From a virus: a stretch of 48,152 nucleotides of DNA. The DNA is taken from positions 1 through 48,152 of the IMG/VR virus record IMGVR_UViG_3300044948_000910; one strand, written 5' to 3'. A program made the translations under genes and the position numbers. The notes under the pieces are model-generated. The model made no database searches. It worked only from the letters and a program-made list of their open reading frames with translations, and was not told where the DNA came from. Positions 1 through 7,540 of this stretch are shown piece after piece; within the stretch, counting starts at the first letter, position 1; every line of letters starts with the position of its first letter.

Positions 1-288
1 TATAGCCTGGGTGCGGTGTTCCTGGTTCATTCCGAGTTGCCTGATCAGGTCCTCGGTGTGAGCGATCTCAGCCTCGGATACCCGGCCATCGGCCTTGGCC
101 AGGCGCCCGGCTGCAATAAACAGCGTTTCCAGAAAAACCGTCTGGCGCAGGGCGTTTTGCAGGGGGTTGGCGCCGCCAGTGCCGTAGTTGCGGACACGGT
201 CGACGAACCAGCCCGCAACGAAACCGAGGAGGGCGCCGGTAACACCAGCGAAGTAGTAGCCCGCAATTAGGCCGATGATCTTGAACAC
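1..288 (-). CDS. djlA: DjlA-type membrane co-chaperone, N-terminal part (runs off left edge)
   Basis: A GTG start at 288 is preceded by AGGAG at 5 nt spacing. The reading frame stays open to base 1, giving 96 codons with the 3' end outside the window. The first 30 residues are a glycine-rich hydrophobic segment (FKIIGLIAGYYFAGVTGALL), as expected for the single N-terminal anchor of DjlA. It is followed by a TerB-like stretch containing FLETLFIAAGRLAKADGRVS, which closely matches known DjlA proteins. In DjlA a cytoplasmic C-terminal J domain stimulates DnaK. That part would lie off the window and cannot be confirmed. The gene is transcribed leftwards and looks like ordinary host chromosome flanking the accessory region. 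Confidence 0.85.
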   Translation of the reverse strand, partial: MFKIIGLIAGYYFAGVTGALLGFVAGWFVDRVRNYGTGGANPLQNALRQTVFLETLFIAAGRLAKADGRVSEAEIAHTEDLIRQLGMNQEHRTQAI

Positions 289-683
289 GCATGCTCCTGT
301 TTCGATGGCGTCCAGGTTGGGGCTGGACAGGAAGTTCTGATGCTAGCTTGGAACCTGGCTGAAGAGGGTTTGCCAATCACCTGTCTGGAATCAATCCCGG
401 GCGATACCATGAGGCGAAACGCGGTGCTCCGTAAATGGGGTTCGCTGACCCAGGCAGAGGCATCCGGCCAACATAGAGGAGCAAGCATAGCCAAGAGTTG
501 AATCCGCAGAGCCGCGATCAGCCTTGCTGGCGGCTCCTGGCACATGCAGACATGGCTTTTTCCCATCTTCCGGACGCCATCAATCCTGTTTTTCTCTCTG
601 AACATCCTTGTTGCCACCCAATATCGAAAACAAAATTGATTAAATATTGATCAGGTTAAGTGTTTGAATATAAAGGAATGTGC

Positions 684-715
684 CTTCCGGACTTCGTGAC
701 TTGATCGTCCGGAAG
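684..715. repeat. Inverted repeat CTTCCGGA...TCCGGAAG
   Basis: Two perfect 8-base arms (684-691 and 708-715) are separated by 16 bases. A third copy of TCCGGAAG occurs about 70 bases to the right. There is no T-run, so a terminator is unlikely. It could be a protein-binding site or a remnant of a repeated extragenic element. Confidence 0.5.
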
Positions 716-798
716 AAAGAGAGAAGAGAGCGAGAAAAACCGCAAAAACGGTGAAAAACAGAGTGCTGGCGGGGTGCCGAAGTCCGGAAGCCATAAGC

Positions 799-843
799 GA
801 AAAACCCCGCCAACACTGGCGTGTGGCGGGGTCTGTCGTTTTT
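799..843. terminator. Bidirectional intrinsic terminator
   Basis: CCCCGCC at 805-811 pairs with GGCGGGG at 825-831. An inner ACAC/GTGT extension surrounds a TGGC loop. An A-run lies on the left (800-804) and a T-run on the right (839-843), so it can terminate transcription in both directions. It lies downstream of the chaperone operon as a possible backup terminator. Confidence 0.75.
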
Positions 844-924
844 GCATGATACTGTTTTTACTACGATTTCTGGTGGTGGGGCCGCTACCAGCCCCCAACC
901 GCACCAGTTCAGGGGTTTAGGAGC

Positions 925-944
925 GCTTCGTATTCCTACGAAGC
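925..944. repeat. Short perfect hairpin GCTTCGTA/TACGAAGC
   Basis: A perfect 8-base stem with a 4-base loop (TTCC) sits between the two terminators. No T-run follows on either side. Function unknown. Confidence 0.5.
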
Positions 945-977
945 TGCTCGAACGATTGCCTTGCTTCGGAAAAATGT

Positions 978-1004
978 AAAAAAGCCAAGTGGATTTGACT
1001 TGGC
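978..1004 (-). terminator. Rho-independent terminator of the chaperone operon
   Basis: Read leftwards, GCCAAGT (1004-998) pairs with ACTTGGC (990-984) around a 7-base loop and is followed directly by TTTTTT (983-978). It lies about 70 bases beyond the stop codon of the last gene of the leftward operon. Confidence 0.85.
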
Positions 1005-1076
1005 ACCACACCACATTGAGTGCGCCATCAGTTCGATTCCGAAATGCTCAATTGAACCCGCGTCCGTAGTTCCCCG

Positions 1077-2807
1077 TTACCGATAGCCCAACCGACCCAG
1101 TTCGCGCCGCAAACAACTGTAATACGTTCCTGGGCCACTGTACTTTTGGGCACTTTCACAGGCACGCTCGATTGCTGCCTGTTCAGAATAATTCGCTCGA
1201 GACATGTCAGGCCGGCCACCAGATGAGCGCAAGTTCCCGAGTTCTCTTTTCAGACATCCATAGTACGCGCCTGGCCCACTGTACTTTTTGGAGCTGTCGC
1301 AAGCGCGTTCGATAGCTTCTTGCTCTGAACTAGTGGCACCTGACATATCTGGACGACCACCAGTAGACTGAAGATTTCCGAGCTCTCGTTTGAGACAAGC
1401 GTAGTACGCTCCCGGACCACTATATTTTCGGGCGCTATCGCAGGCCCGTTCAATAGCATCCAGTTCTGAGGAACTAGCCGCCGACAAATCTGGGCGACCA
1501 CCTGTTGAGTTCAAGTTTCCAAGTTCTCGTTTCAAGCAACCATAGTACGCCCCAGGCCCGCTGTATTTTCTCGCGCTGTCACAGGCTCGTTCTATTGCGT
1601 CTTTCTCGGAAGAGTTTGCCCTTGACATATCTGGTCTGCCACCAGATGAACGCAAACTACTAAGCTCTCGCTTCAAACAATCGTAGTACGCAGACGGTCC
1701 GCTGTATTTGCGAGCGCTATCACAGGCACGCTCAATGCCTTCTTGTTCAAACGAGTCTACTTGCGACAAGTCTGGTTTCCCCGATGTTTCACCTGTACCC
1801 CAGGATGGTGTCTGCACCGGTTTTGTTGCAGTGGGCGGAGGGGGCGCCGGGATAAATTGGGGCTGAATCGATGGTTGTGGTGGACTAGGCTCCTTTGCCT
1901 TTGGCCTTTCCGTACTTTGTAACTTACGAAGCAGATCTTCAGTTGGTTTCCCATCTGCAGTCAGGCCGCTATCCCGCTGAAACGAACTAATGGCCGAACG
2001 GGTTTTCCCTCCAATGAATCCATCAGCAGTACCAGCGTCGTAGCCCAGTACATTCAATCGCTGCTGTATGGCCTTAACAGTTGGGTCCGGCGTTGGCTTT
2101 ACGGCTTGCGGAGTAAGCTTTGGCGTAGCAGGCACCCCAGTAGAAAACCTTCCACGCCCTTCTGCTTGGAGGTCGGCACGGTAGCGCTCGACTTCGCTTC
2201 GCGCGCTTTCCAATGCCCCCTTGCGATAACGGAACTGGCCACAACGATTGTTGTAATCTGAAACCATCCCATTGAAACGATCGACATGGGAGTCAATGTA
2301 GTAATTGACCGCTGCCTTCGCAGATTCGAGTCGTATGTCCTCGGCCAAGCAATAGCGTAGCTGAGCGCTGCTCAAAACGGTATTAGTGCCGGCTGGTGGT
2401 AATTCTTCAGACAGTCTACTGGGGGCTGCCGGTGTTGCTGCAGGCGGCGAATACGAAGGGACCGAAGGGCTTGATGAGTAGGATGGCGACGCCTGATTCT
2501 TGTTTCCCGACCCTGCTGCCATCCAGATAACTGCTATTACCGCACCTATTCCAAGAACCCACTTCCAGCCTGAATTATCCGATGGTTGGGTCGGTGCTTG
2601 GTATGGTTGTGCTGTTGATTGTGTCTGGCTACTTTGCTGTGCACTTGTTGCGCTTTTCTGCTCCTCGTCGGGAACTACCTGCTTTGCAGAAACCGGAGTC
2701 GTCGGGGCTGACTTCGGAACGTCAGTGTCTATCTCAACATCTGACACCAGTGAAGAGAGGCCGGCAAAACCCGCCACATTTTTGTTTTTATCGTCCTCAG
2801 ATGACAT
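1077..2807 (-). CDS. Membrane-anchored repeat protein with peptidoglycan-binding domain
   Basis: A 576-residue protein of unknown function, last in the chaperone operon. The ATG at 2807 is chosen over an upstream GTG at 2816. Near the N-terminus is GFAGLSSLVSDVE, shared with the paralogue at 6208-7530. Then come a Gln/Pro-rich linker and one hydrophobic segment at about residues 81-99. The next shared domain, about 135-222, has conserved cysteines (RYCLAEDIR, NNRCGQF). A typical PG_binding_1 fold follows at about 244-297 (IQQRLNVLGYDAGTADGFIG). After a proline-rich linker there are five 47-residue repeats to the end, each with IERACDSARKYSGPGAYY-like text and two cysteines. The single anchor and wall-binding domain suggest that the C-terminal part is periplasmic and the N-terminal motif cytoplasmic. 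That orientation is inference. Confidence 0.85.
   Translation of the reverse strand: MSSEDDKNKNVAGFAGLSSLVSDVEIDTDVPKSAPTTPVSAKQVVPDEEQKSATSAQQSSQTQSTAQPYQAPTQPSDNSGWKWVLGIGAVIAVIWMAAGSGNKNQASPSYSSSPSVPSYSPPAATPAAPSRLSEELPPAGTNTVLSSAQLRYCLAEDIRLESAKAAVNYYIDSHVDRFNGMVSDYNNRCGQFRYRKGALESARSEVERYRADLQAEGRGRFSTGVPATPKLTPQAVKPTPDPTVKAIQQRLNVLGYDAGTADGFIGGKTRSAISSFQRDSGLTADGKPTEDLLRKLQSTERPKAKEPSPPQPSIQPQFIPAPPPPTATKPVQTPSWGTGETSGKPDLSQVDSFEQEGIERACDSARKYSGPSAYYDCLKRELSSLRSSGGRPDMSRANSSEKDAIERACDSARKYSGPGAYYGCLKRELGNLNSTGGRPDLSAASSSELDAIERACDSARKYSGPGAYYACLKRELGNLQSTGGRPDMSGATSSEQEAIERACDSSKKYSGPGAYYGCLKRELGNLRSSGGRPDMSRANYSEQAAIERACESAQKYSGPGTYYSCLRRELGRLGYR
1080..1784 (-). repeat. Five in-frame 141-bp tandem repeats
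   Basis: The repeats encode five copies of a 47-residue unit whose core is GRPD-S...IERACDSA-KYSGP-AYY-CLKRELG-L. Spacing between matching cysteines is constant at 47 residues. Copies differ at the DNA level, so they are not recent exact duplications. Confidence 0.9.
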
Positions 2808-2882
2808 GCGCCCCACCCACCCATCAATCGATTCAGCGAATCATCGCCAGAAAACTAACAGCCACAACGGCATTTAGTACAC

Positions 2883-3437
2883 TTAAATTTGCTCGTACAG
2901 TTTTTTTGCATCAAAACGATTAATTTTTAACTTCATCCCAATGTGTTCACATAGATTTGATACCGCCACATCTTCTGCCAAGAGCGAACGATCGACAGAA
3001 ACCAAAACCAATGCTTTGGAAATTGCATTGCTGGCGATATTCAATGCCTCAGGTTTTCCATGACCCATAGTCATTGTGATACCAGGAAGCTGCCATGGAA
3101 TTATTTCCTGTGTAAGGACATTCGATGCCTGGACATGGGCATTTGCCATGTCCTCGGCTGCTTGTTCGCAAAGCCGTTGAAACTCGTTTGAGAGCAAATA
3201 ACTTTGAGATGACGATTTCTTGACTGCAATAATCGCAAGAGCAATCGGCATAAACTCACCAAGAATAAAATCTTGCTGAATCAGCCTTGCTATGATTTCA
3301 TTTTGCCGCGGACTGGGCGGCGAGAGTTTTTTTAATCTTTCAACAGTTGAATACAACAAATCATATCCTGACGCCGAAAAGTCCACTCTTCCGGAAAATA
3401 CGCGAATTACCAAATTAAACAAATTTGCCATGAGCAT
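2883..3437 (-). CDS. Hypothetical protein of the chaperone operon
   Basis: About 184 residues. The frame is open further upstream, to 3605, but that part overlaps the preceding gene in another frame and has improbable composition. The start is therefore placed at ATG 3437, or at the in-frame ATG 3431. The sequence is mostly helical with a central hydrophobic stretch (FILGEFMPIALAIIAVKK) and no motif I recognise. It starts 44 nt after the stop of the previous gene and is more AT-rich than the chaperone genes around it. Its function can only be guessed from its company. Confidence 0.6.
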   Translation of the reverse strand: MLMANLFNLVIRVFSGRVDFSASGYDLLYSTVERLKKLSPPSPRQNEIIARLIQQDFILGEFMPIALAIIAVKKSSSQSYLLSNEFQRLCEQAAEDMANAHVQASNVLTQEIIPWQLPGITMTMGHGKPEALNIASNAISKALVLVSVDRSLLAEDVAVSNLCEHIGMKLKINRFDAKKLYEQI

Positions 3438-3480
3438 CCCATAATTCGATTTTTCTACGTGTTCTCTCGAGTGGATCTGT

Positions 3481-4125
3481 CTACTGCGACAAACTGCTTG
3501 TAAGCTGACTCTTGACCAGGTCCAACTTTGCTTTGTGGGCGAGAGGGCGCTTGAATACTTTGTTTTCGATTTGTTCTGAAACCTTGCTGATCGCAATGTA
3601 AGCAAAGCTGAGTCCCGAATTGCGCTCAGTCGACTTCATCTCGATAAAGTCGTACGGAAAGTTTTGACAGAATTTATGAAACCCGCAAAACTGAGGCACT
3701 TCTTGTGTGAAGTGGAATCCGTCAGGCGTCAGCCGAGAGCGACGGGGGTGATAGAAATCCGTGAAGAAAATAAACCACTCGTTTCCGAAAAACGTCACCG
3801 CCTCAAAAACATCGATAGTGTTGATTGCACCAATACGGTGAAAGAGAACACGCTCTCCCTTATTCGTTTCCAGCTTCGATAAGTAGGCAAGTTGTCCAAT
3901 GGGGCCGTTTACAGGGATTGGATTTGTCGCTGAGAACCCAAACGGACCACTTCCGTTGGGATCACGGTCGTAAGCCGGACTGGACTTGATCATTTCCTTC
4001 ATTGCCGGATGAAGCATTTCCAACTGAAATTCTTCATCCTCCATAATCCTCCGGATCTGTCCAAACGCTTCTTGAAGTGCTTTCTGCTCCTTGTTGCCTC
4101 CGAAGAGATTTGATAAGAAACCCAT
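3481..4125 (-). CDS. Hypothetical protein of the chaperone operon
   Basis: A 214-residue protein with ATG at 4125 preceded by AAGGGGG at good spacing. The N-terminus, MGFLSNLFGGNKEQ, is a short amphipathic stretch like those of peripheral membrane proteins. The middle is rich in aromatic residues and beta-like (EWFIFFTDFYHP, FCGFHKFCQNFPYDF). The C-terminus is helical. I do not recognise the family. Position between the J-like protein and a second unknown suggests a role with the chaperone set. Confidence 0.7.
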   Translation of the reverse strand: MGFLSNLFGGNKEQKALQEAFGQIRRIMEDEEFQLEMLHPAMKEMIKSSPAYDRDPNGSGPFGFSATNPIPVNGPIGQLAYLSKLETNKGERVLFHRIGAINTIDVFEAVTFFGNEWFIFFTDFYHPRRSRLTPDGFHFTQEVPQFCGFHKFCQNFPYDFIEMKSTERNSGLSFAYIAISKVSEQIENKVFKRPLAHKAKLDLVKSQLTSSLSQ

Positions 4126-4175
4126 AATACCCCCTTGAAAATATTGCTCTGGCCGGCGGCCGTAATTGATAACGA

Positions 4176-6191
4176 TTAGTCCCTGAAGTATTCGCTCAGC
4201 TTGGAAATGCCCTTCTTAAATCCGGATCTCACTACGTGATCCAGCAGATGGGTATTCCAATGACTCATATAGGATGCCGAGCCGTAAGTTTTCTTGTCGC
4301 TCTTGGAGCCAATCACAAACTCACCGTTTGCGCTCCAAACATGTACGTCGCTCCAAGACAATCGGATCTTCTCATTGGATCCCAATAATTTATGTTTCGT
4401 CAAAGTGACAGCTCCGTCTTCGACCAGCATGTCGCCAAAGTGCAGAGACCGTCCTTCTTCGAGGGCCTCGCTCATTTCGATCATCAACCGGACGCACACA
4501 GCCCGCCAGAGAGCCTCGATAAAGCCCGAGAAAGTAGATTCCTTTTTGAGGCTGATCTCTGTCGAATTATTTCGTGTTGCAAAAGCAATCGTGTAATCGG
4601 TGCCAGTCGGAATGCCGTTAACAGAGTGACTGACACTTCCCCATCTCACTGCAGTGATGGCATCGAGTGGATATCGATTGCCCTTCCAAACCACACCTTC
4701 AGGTGAAATACTGAGCGAATCTTTGAAGACAAGGCCAACATCAGCGTTAAACGTTATCGCTCGCGCCCACTCGGCCTCTCGTTTTTGGGCTTGTGCCTTC
4801 GCCTGCATTCGCTTCGTGTGGATGTCTGAAAGAGTATCGACGTCTTGCTCCACTCGCTCGGCCACCTCGGGTAACTCTGCAAATAGCTCCTGAATGAGAA
4901 TCGTCAGTCGCTTGGATGAGTCCAGCATGTCATGATTGTTGAAGAGATCAATAGCAAGACTACGTATGGAATAGGCCAACTCGTTGCTGTGGTCATGATC
5001 GATACCACGAGCTTTTGCGCTCAGCTGGATAGGCTGAGCAAACCTGTCCCAATTACGTGCAACTTTTTCGATCTTTTCGACCAGGGGCTTGATGGCACTT
5101 TCGCCTGATTCGGCAGAACTCCTGGCAGCCTGAACAAGCTTTTTAACATTTTCTGCTTCCCTCTCGAGGACACCCTGTACCTCTACTGCATAGCTGTCCA
5201 CCAGGTCGTCAATCAACTCCGGAGCATGGTCTTCACCATTACAGGTCGCACCATCGACAGCGAATGTCATCGCATCCAAGAGAGATGCGGGCGGGAGTCG
5301 ATTCAAAGCATCCTTAATTGCAGTCCTGAAGTATCGCTTACGCTCAAGTATTTCATGCTCGACTTGGTCATCCTTGATTTCCGGAAAACCCGATACTGCA
5401 CGATCTTCGTTTATGTCCCGGACGACTTCATCCAGATCGAGATCATCAACGAGGTAGGCCATCTCCTGAATGAACTCGGCAACATCATCTGCTTGATCAT
5501 TCGCATTAACAGCCTCGAACGCAGCTGCCATGAGATTGCAATGAGCGAGAGTCGGCAATCCGGACTCCACTCGGATTGCCATAGGATCACGCAGCAGACC
5601 TTCCAGTAGTTGCGACGCTTTACGGGGGGAAACGCCTGGGAGCCAGGCTATTTCCGCAGACAGTCGATTTCGTGGGTTGGTAAGGTCAGTTCGAGCCTTT
5701 TGGCAAACCTCATGATCCAGTTCAAGTGACTTTTCTTCTGCTTGTTCAACGATCTTCTTCCGATCGTCCCTGGTCGTAACACCCAAAATGGCAAATGGGT
5801 TCTTATGCAGGATTGTTGTCCGGATAGAGCGTGGAGTGCGTGTGCTTGTTGGGGGCGGCGGGGGGCGTGACGCAGCAGGCTTTGGCGGATTGCTAGGCTT
5901 CGCTGCTAAAGGAGACTCTGGTTCGCTCCGACCACCAAGCATCGCCATGAGCTGAGGATCTTTCAAAGCCTCGCTAGCCTGTGCAAGCAAATTCGCCGGT
6001 GCAGAGAGCTTCAAATGGTTTTTGATCTCATGTGCATAGCTCAAAAGCTGAGAGTTGGTGGATAGATGCTCACACAGCACTAGTGACAGGGCTAACGCCT
6101 GGTCACCTTTAGGTATGGCTCGACAGGACTTACATGCAGTCAGCGCACCAAACTTTTCTTCGCCACACTTAAAACAGATTGCTTTGGTCAT
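4176..6191 (-). CDS. Zinc-ribbon protein with a J-like segment lacking HPD
   Basis: A 671-residue protein. It begins with a CFKCGEEKFG...CKSC zinc ribbon (residues 6-23). A proline-rich linker leads to a segment at about 131-185 starting NPFAILGVTTRDDRKKI and ending in a stretch with NPRNRLSAEIAWLPG. The opening and the NPRNRLSAE block resemble J domains (position-for-position 'NPF-ILGV ... L-NP--R--AE'), but the HPD tripeptide that activates Hsp70 is absent, with ELDHEV at that place. A long helical region follows. The last 200 residues or so look like two PH-like beta domains (GVVWKGNRYPLDAITAVRWG). It lies in an operon with Hsp70-like and GrpE-like genes, so it is plausibly the J-type partner or a derivative of one. 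That function is inference. Confidence 0.75.
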   Translation of the reverse strand: MTKAICFKCGEEKFGALTACKSCRAIPKGDQALALSLVLCEHLSTNSQLLSYAHEIKNHLKLSAPANLLAQASEALKDPQLMAMLGGRSEPESPLAAKPSNPPKPAASRPPPPPTSTRTPRSIRTTILHKNPFAILGVTTRDDRKKIVEQAEEKSLELDHEVCQKARTDLTNPRNRLSAEIAWLPGVSPRKASQLLEGLLRDPMAIRVESGLPTLAHCNLMAAAFEAVNANDQADDVAEFIQEMAYLVDDLDLDEVVRDINEDRAVSGFPEIKDDQVEHEILERKRYFRTAIKDALNRLPPASLLDAMTFAVDGATCNGEDHAPELIDDLVDSYAVEVQGVLEREAENVKKLVQAARSSAESGESAIKPLVEKIEKVARNWDRFAQPIQLSAKARGIDHDHSNELAYSIRSLAIDLFNNHDMLDSSKRLTILIQELFAELPEVAERVEQDVDTLSDIHTKRMQAKAQAQKREAEWARAITFNADVGLVFKDSLSISPEGVVWKGNRYPLDAITAVRWGSVSHSVNGIPTGTDYTIAFATRNNSTEISLKKESTFSGFIEALWRAVCVRLMIEMSEALEEGRSLHFGDMLVEDGAVTLTKHKLLGSNEKIRLSWSDVHVWSANGEFVIGSKSDKKTYGSASYMSHWNTHLLDHVVRSGFKKGISKLSEYFRD

Positions 6192-6207
6192 TGCGTATTA
6201 CCAATCC

Positions 6208-7530
6208 TCAATTACGCAGTTGTGCCAATTGGCTCGACAGACACGCGTTGTAGGCAGCAGGTCCATTCACATACTTGTCGGTAGAGCAGGCAGCCTCGAT
6301 AGATTGCCGAGCTGACGCAGATAGCCCTGATAAATTCGGTCTGGAGCCTTGCTGCTCTAGCGCGTGCAACTGCGATGAAAGGCAGTTGTTATAGGCAGAG
6401 GGGCCGTTGACGTACTTGTCAGTGGAACAGGCTGCTTCAATAGACTCACGTTCGGACGACGACAATCGAGAAAGATCAGGTCTTCTGTTTTGGGGTGTGA
6501 GCGCTGAAGCTTGTTGCGTCAGGCAAGCGTTATATGCAGCCGGGCCATTGACGTATTTGTCAGTAGAGCAAGCGGCTTCGATCGACTCCCGCTCAGAACC
6601 GGAGAGCCGGCTCAGATCAGGTCTTCTCACACCATTTCGCAGAGCGTCCATCTGTCCTGCGATGCAGTTTTTATAGGCCGCAGGGCCATTGACGTACTTG
6701 TCGGTAGAACAGGCTGCCTCTATAGACTCCCGTTCAGGCCCTGAAAGTTGGGGATTCGCTATTGAAGAGACCTTTTGTTCCGGAACAACCGCAGGCGGTT
6801 CCGGATTGAGGGTGATTGTCGGCGAAGGTGATACAGACGCTGTGGCTGGCTTTCCTGCGAAATAGCCTCGTCCTTCAGCAGCGAGCTCGAATCGAAATGG
6901 TTCAATGTCGGAGCGGGCACTTTCTAATGCGCCAGACCGATATTTGAATGCACCACAACGACTGTTGTAATCAGCAACCATTGCGTTGAATTGGTCAACA
7001 TCAGAGTCCGCGTAGCTACTGAGACTGCCCTTGGCGGCCTCCATCCGAATATCTTCAGCTAGACAATATCGGATCTGAGCGGCGCCAAGTACATGATCCC
7101 TTCCGGCTGGCGGCATTTCTTCTGATGGCCGTCTTGGCGCCTGGGGCTCACTCACCGAAGATTGGGATGTCGGTGCCGTAGCATAATTACTCGGGGTATA
7201 ACTCGACGGTGATGATGTGTTTTTGTTGCCAGAGGCCCACACAAGCCAGATGACGCCAATCACCGCACCTATACCCAACAACCATTTGCCTCCAGAAGAT
7301 CCGCCGCTCGGCTGAACAGGTGCTTGGTATGCTTGTGGCGCAGGCTTAGCGACATGATCCTCTTGGGACGACGTGGCGCGAGGCTGCGGATTATTTGTTG
7401 CGGGACCAGGTTTGTTCTGTGTTTTCTGCTCAGGAGGCTCTACAGTCATATCGACGTCAGAAACCATCGAGGAAAGCCCCGCGAATCCTTGACCTGCACC
7501 TTCTTTTTTTTGTTCTTCCCCTGATGCCAC
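6208..7530 (-). CDS. Membrane-anchored protein with four 47-residue repeats
   Basis: A 440-residue paralogue of the protein at 1077-2807. It starts at GTG 7530, with AGGGGA upstream overlapping the end of the AAA+ gene. It has the same layout: N-terminal GFAGLSSMVSDVD, a Pro/Gln-rich linker, one membrane segment (about 82-100, GKWLLGIGAVIGVIWLVWA), a shared domain (about 138-225, RYCLAEDIR and CGAFKYRSGALESARSD), then four repeats from about 257. It lacks the peptidoglycan-binding domain of its paralogue. Repeat units contain RESIEAACSTDKYVNGPAAY and a second cysteine. Likely a bitopic inner-membrane protein with the repeats outside the cytoplasm. Function unknown. Confidence 0.85.
   Translation of the reverse strand: MASGEEQKKEGAGQGFAGLSSMVSDVDMTVEPPEQKTQNKPGPATNNPQPRATSSQEDHVAKPAPQAYQAPVQPSGGSSGGKWLLGIGAVIGVIWLVWASGNKNTSSPSSYTPSNYATAPTSQSSVSEPQAPRRPSEEMPPAGRDHVLGAAQIRYCLAEDIRMEAAKGSLSSYADSDVDQFNAMVADYNSRCGAFKYRSGALESARSDIEPFRFELAAEGRGYFAGKPATASVSPSPTITLNPEPPAVVPEQKVSSIANPQLSGPERESIEAACSTDKYVNGPAAYKNCIAGQMDALRNGVRRPDLSRLSGSERESIEAACSTDKYVNGPAAYNACLTQQASALTPQNRRPDLSRLSSSERESIEAACSTDKYVNGPSAYNNCLSSQLHALEQQGSRPNLSGLSASARQSIEAACSTDKYVNGPAAYNACLSSQLAQLRN
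6211..6762 (-). repeat. Four in-frame 141-bp tandem repeats
   Basis: The repeats encode four units in which the first cysteine recurs exactly every 47 residues (positions 274, 321, 368 and 415). The period matches that of the repeats at 1080-1784, although the consensus differs (CSTDKYVNGPAAY against CDSARKYSGPGAYY). Confidence 0.9.
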
Positions 7531-7540
7531 GGACTATCCC

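Larger units (their letters stand above)
289..1076. other. Intergenic region between djlA and the chaperone operon
   Basis: I see no convincing gene in this 788 bp stretch. Open frames within it have compositionally odd translations and no ribosome binding site. Bases 620-680 are AT-rich and could hold a promoter. The right half carries several inverted repeats: CTTCCGGA/TCCGGAAG at 684-715, a long GC hairpin at 805-831, GCTTCGTA/TACGAAGC at 925-944 and a terminator at 978-1004. The motif of the first repeat recurs in part near 783-790 (TCCGGAAG). Confidence 0.6.

Noticed and set aside
267-617. A 116-codon leftward frame upstream of djlA
   Set aside because: Overlaps the djlA start, no ribosome binding site, improbable composition.
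1080-1784. Regular 141-bp repeats resembling an array
   Set aside because: They are in-frame protein repeats with no spacer pattern, so not a CRISPR array.
2883-3605. Full-length 240-codon start at 3605 for the second unknown protein
   Set aside because: The first part overlaps the preceding gene in another frame and has unlikely composition; a start at 3437 or 3431 is more plausible.
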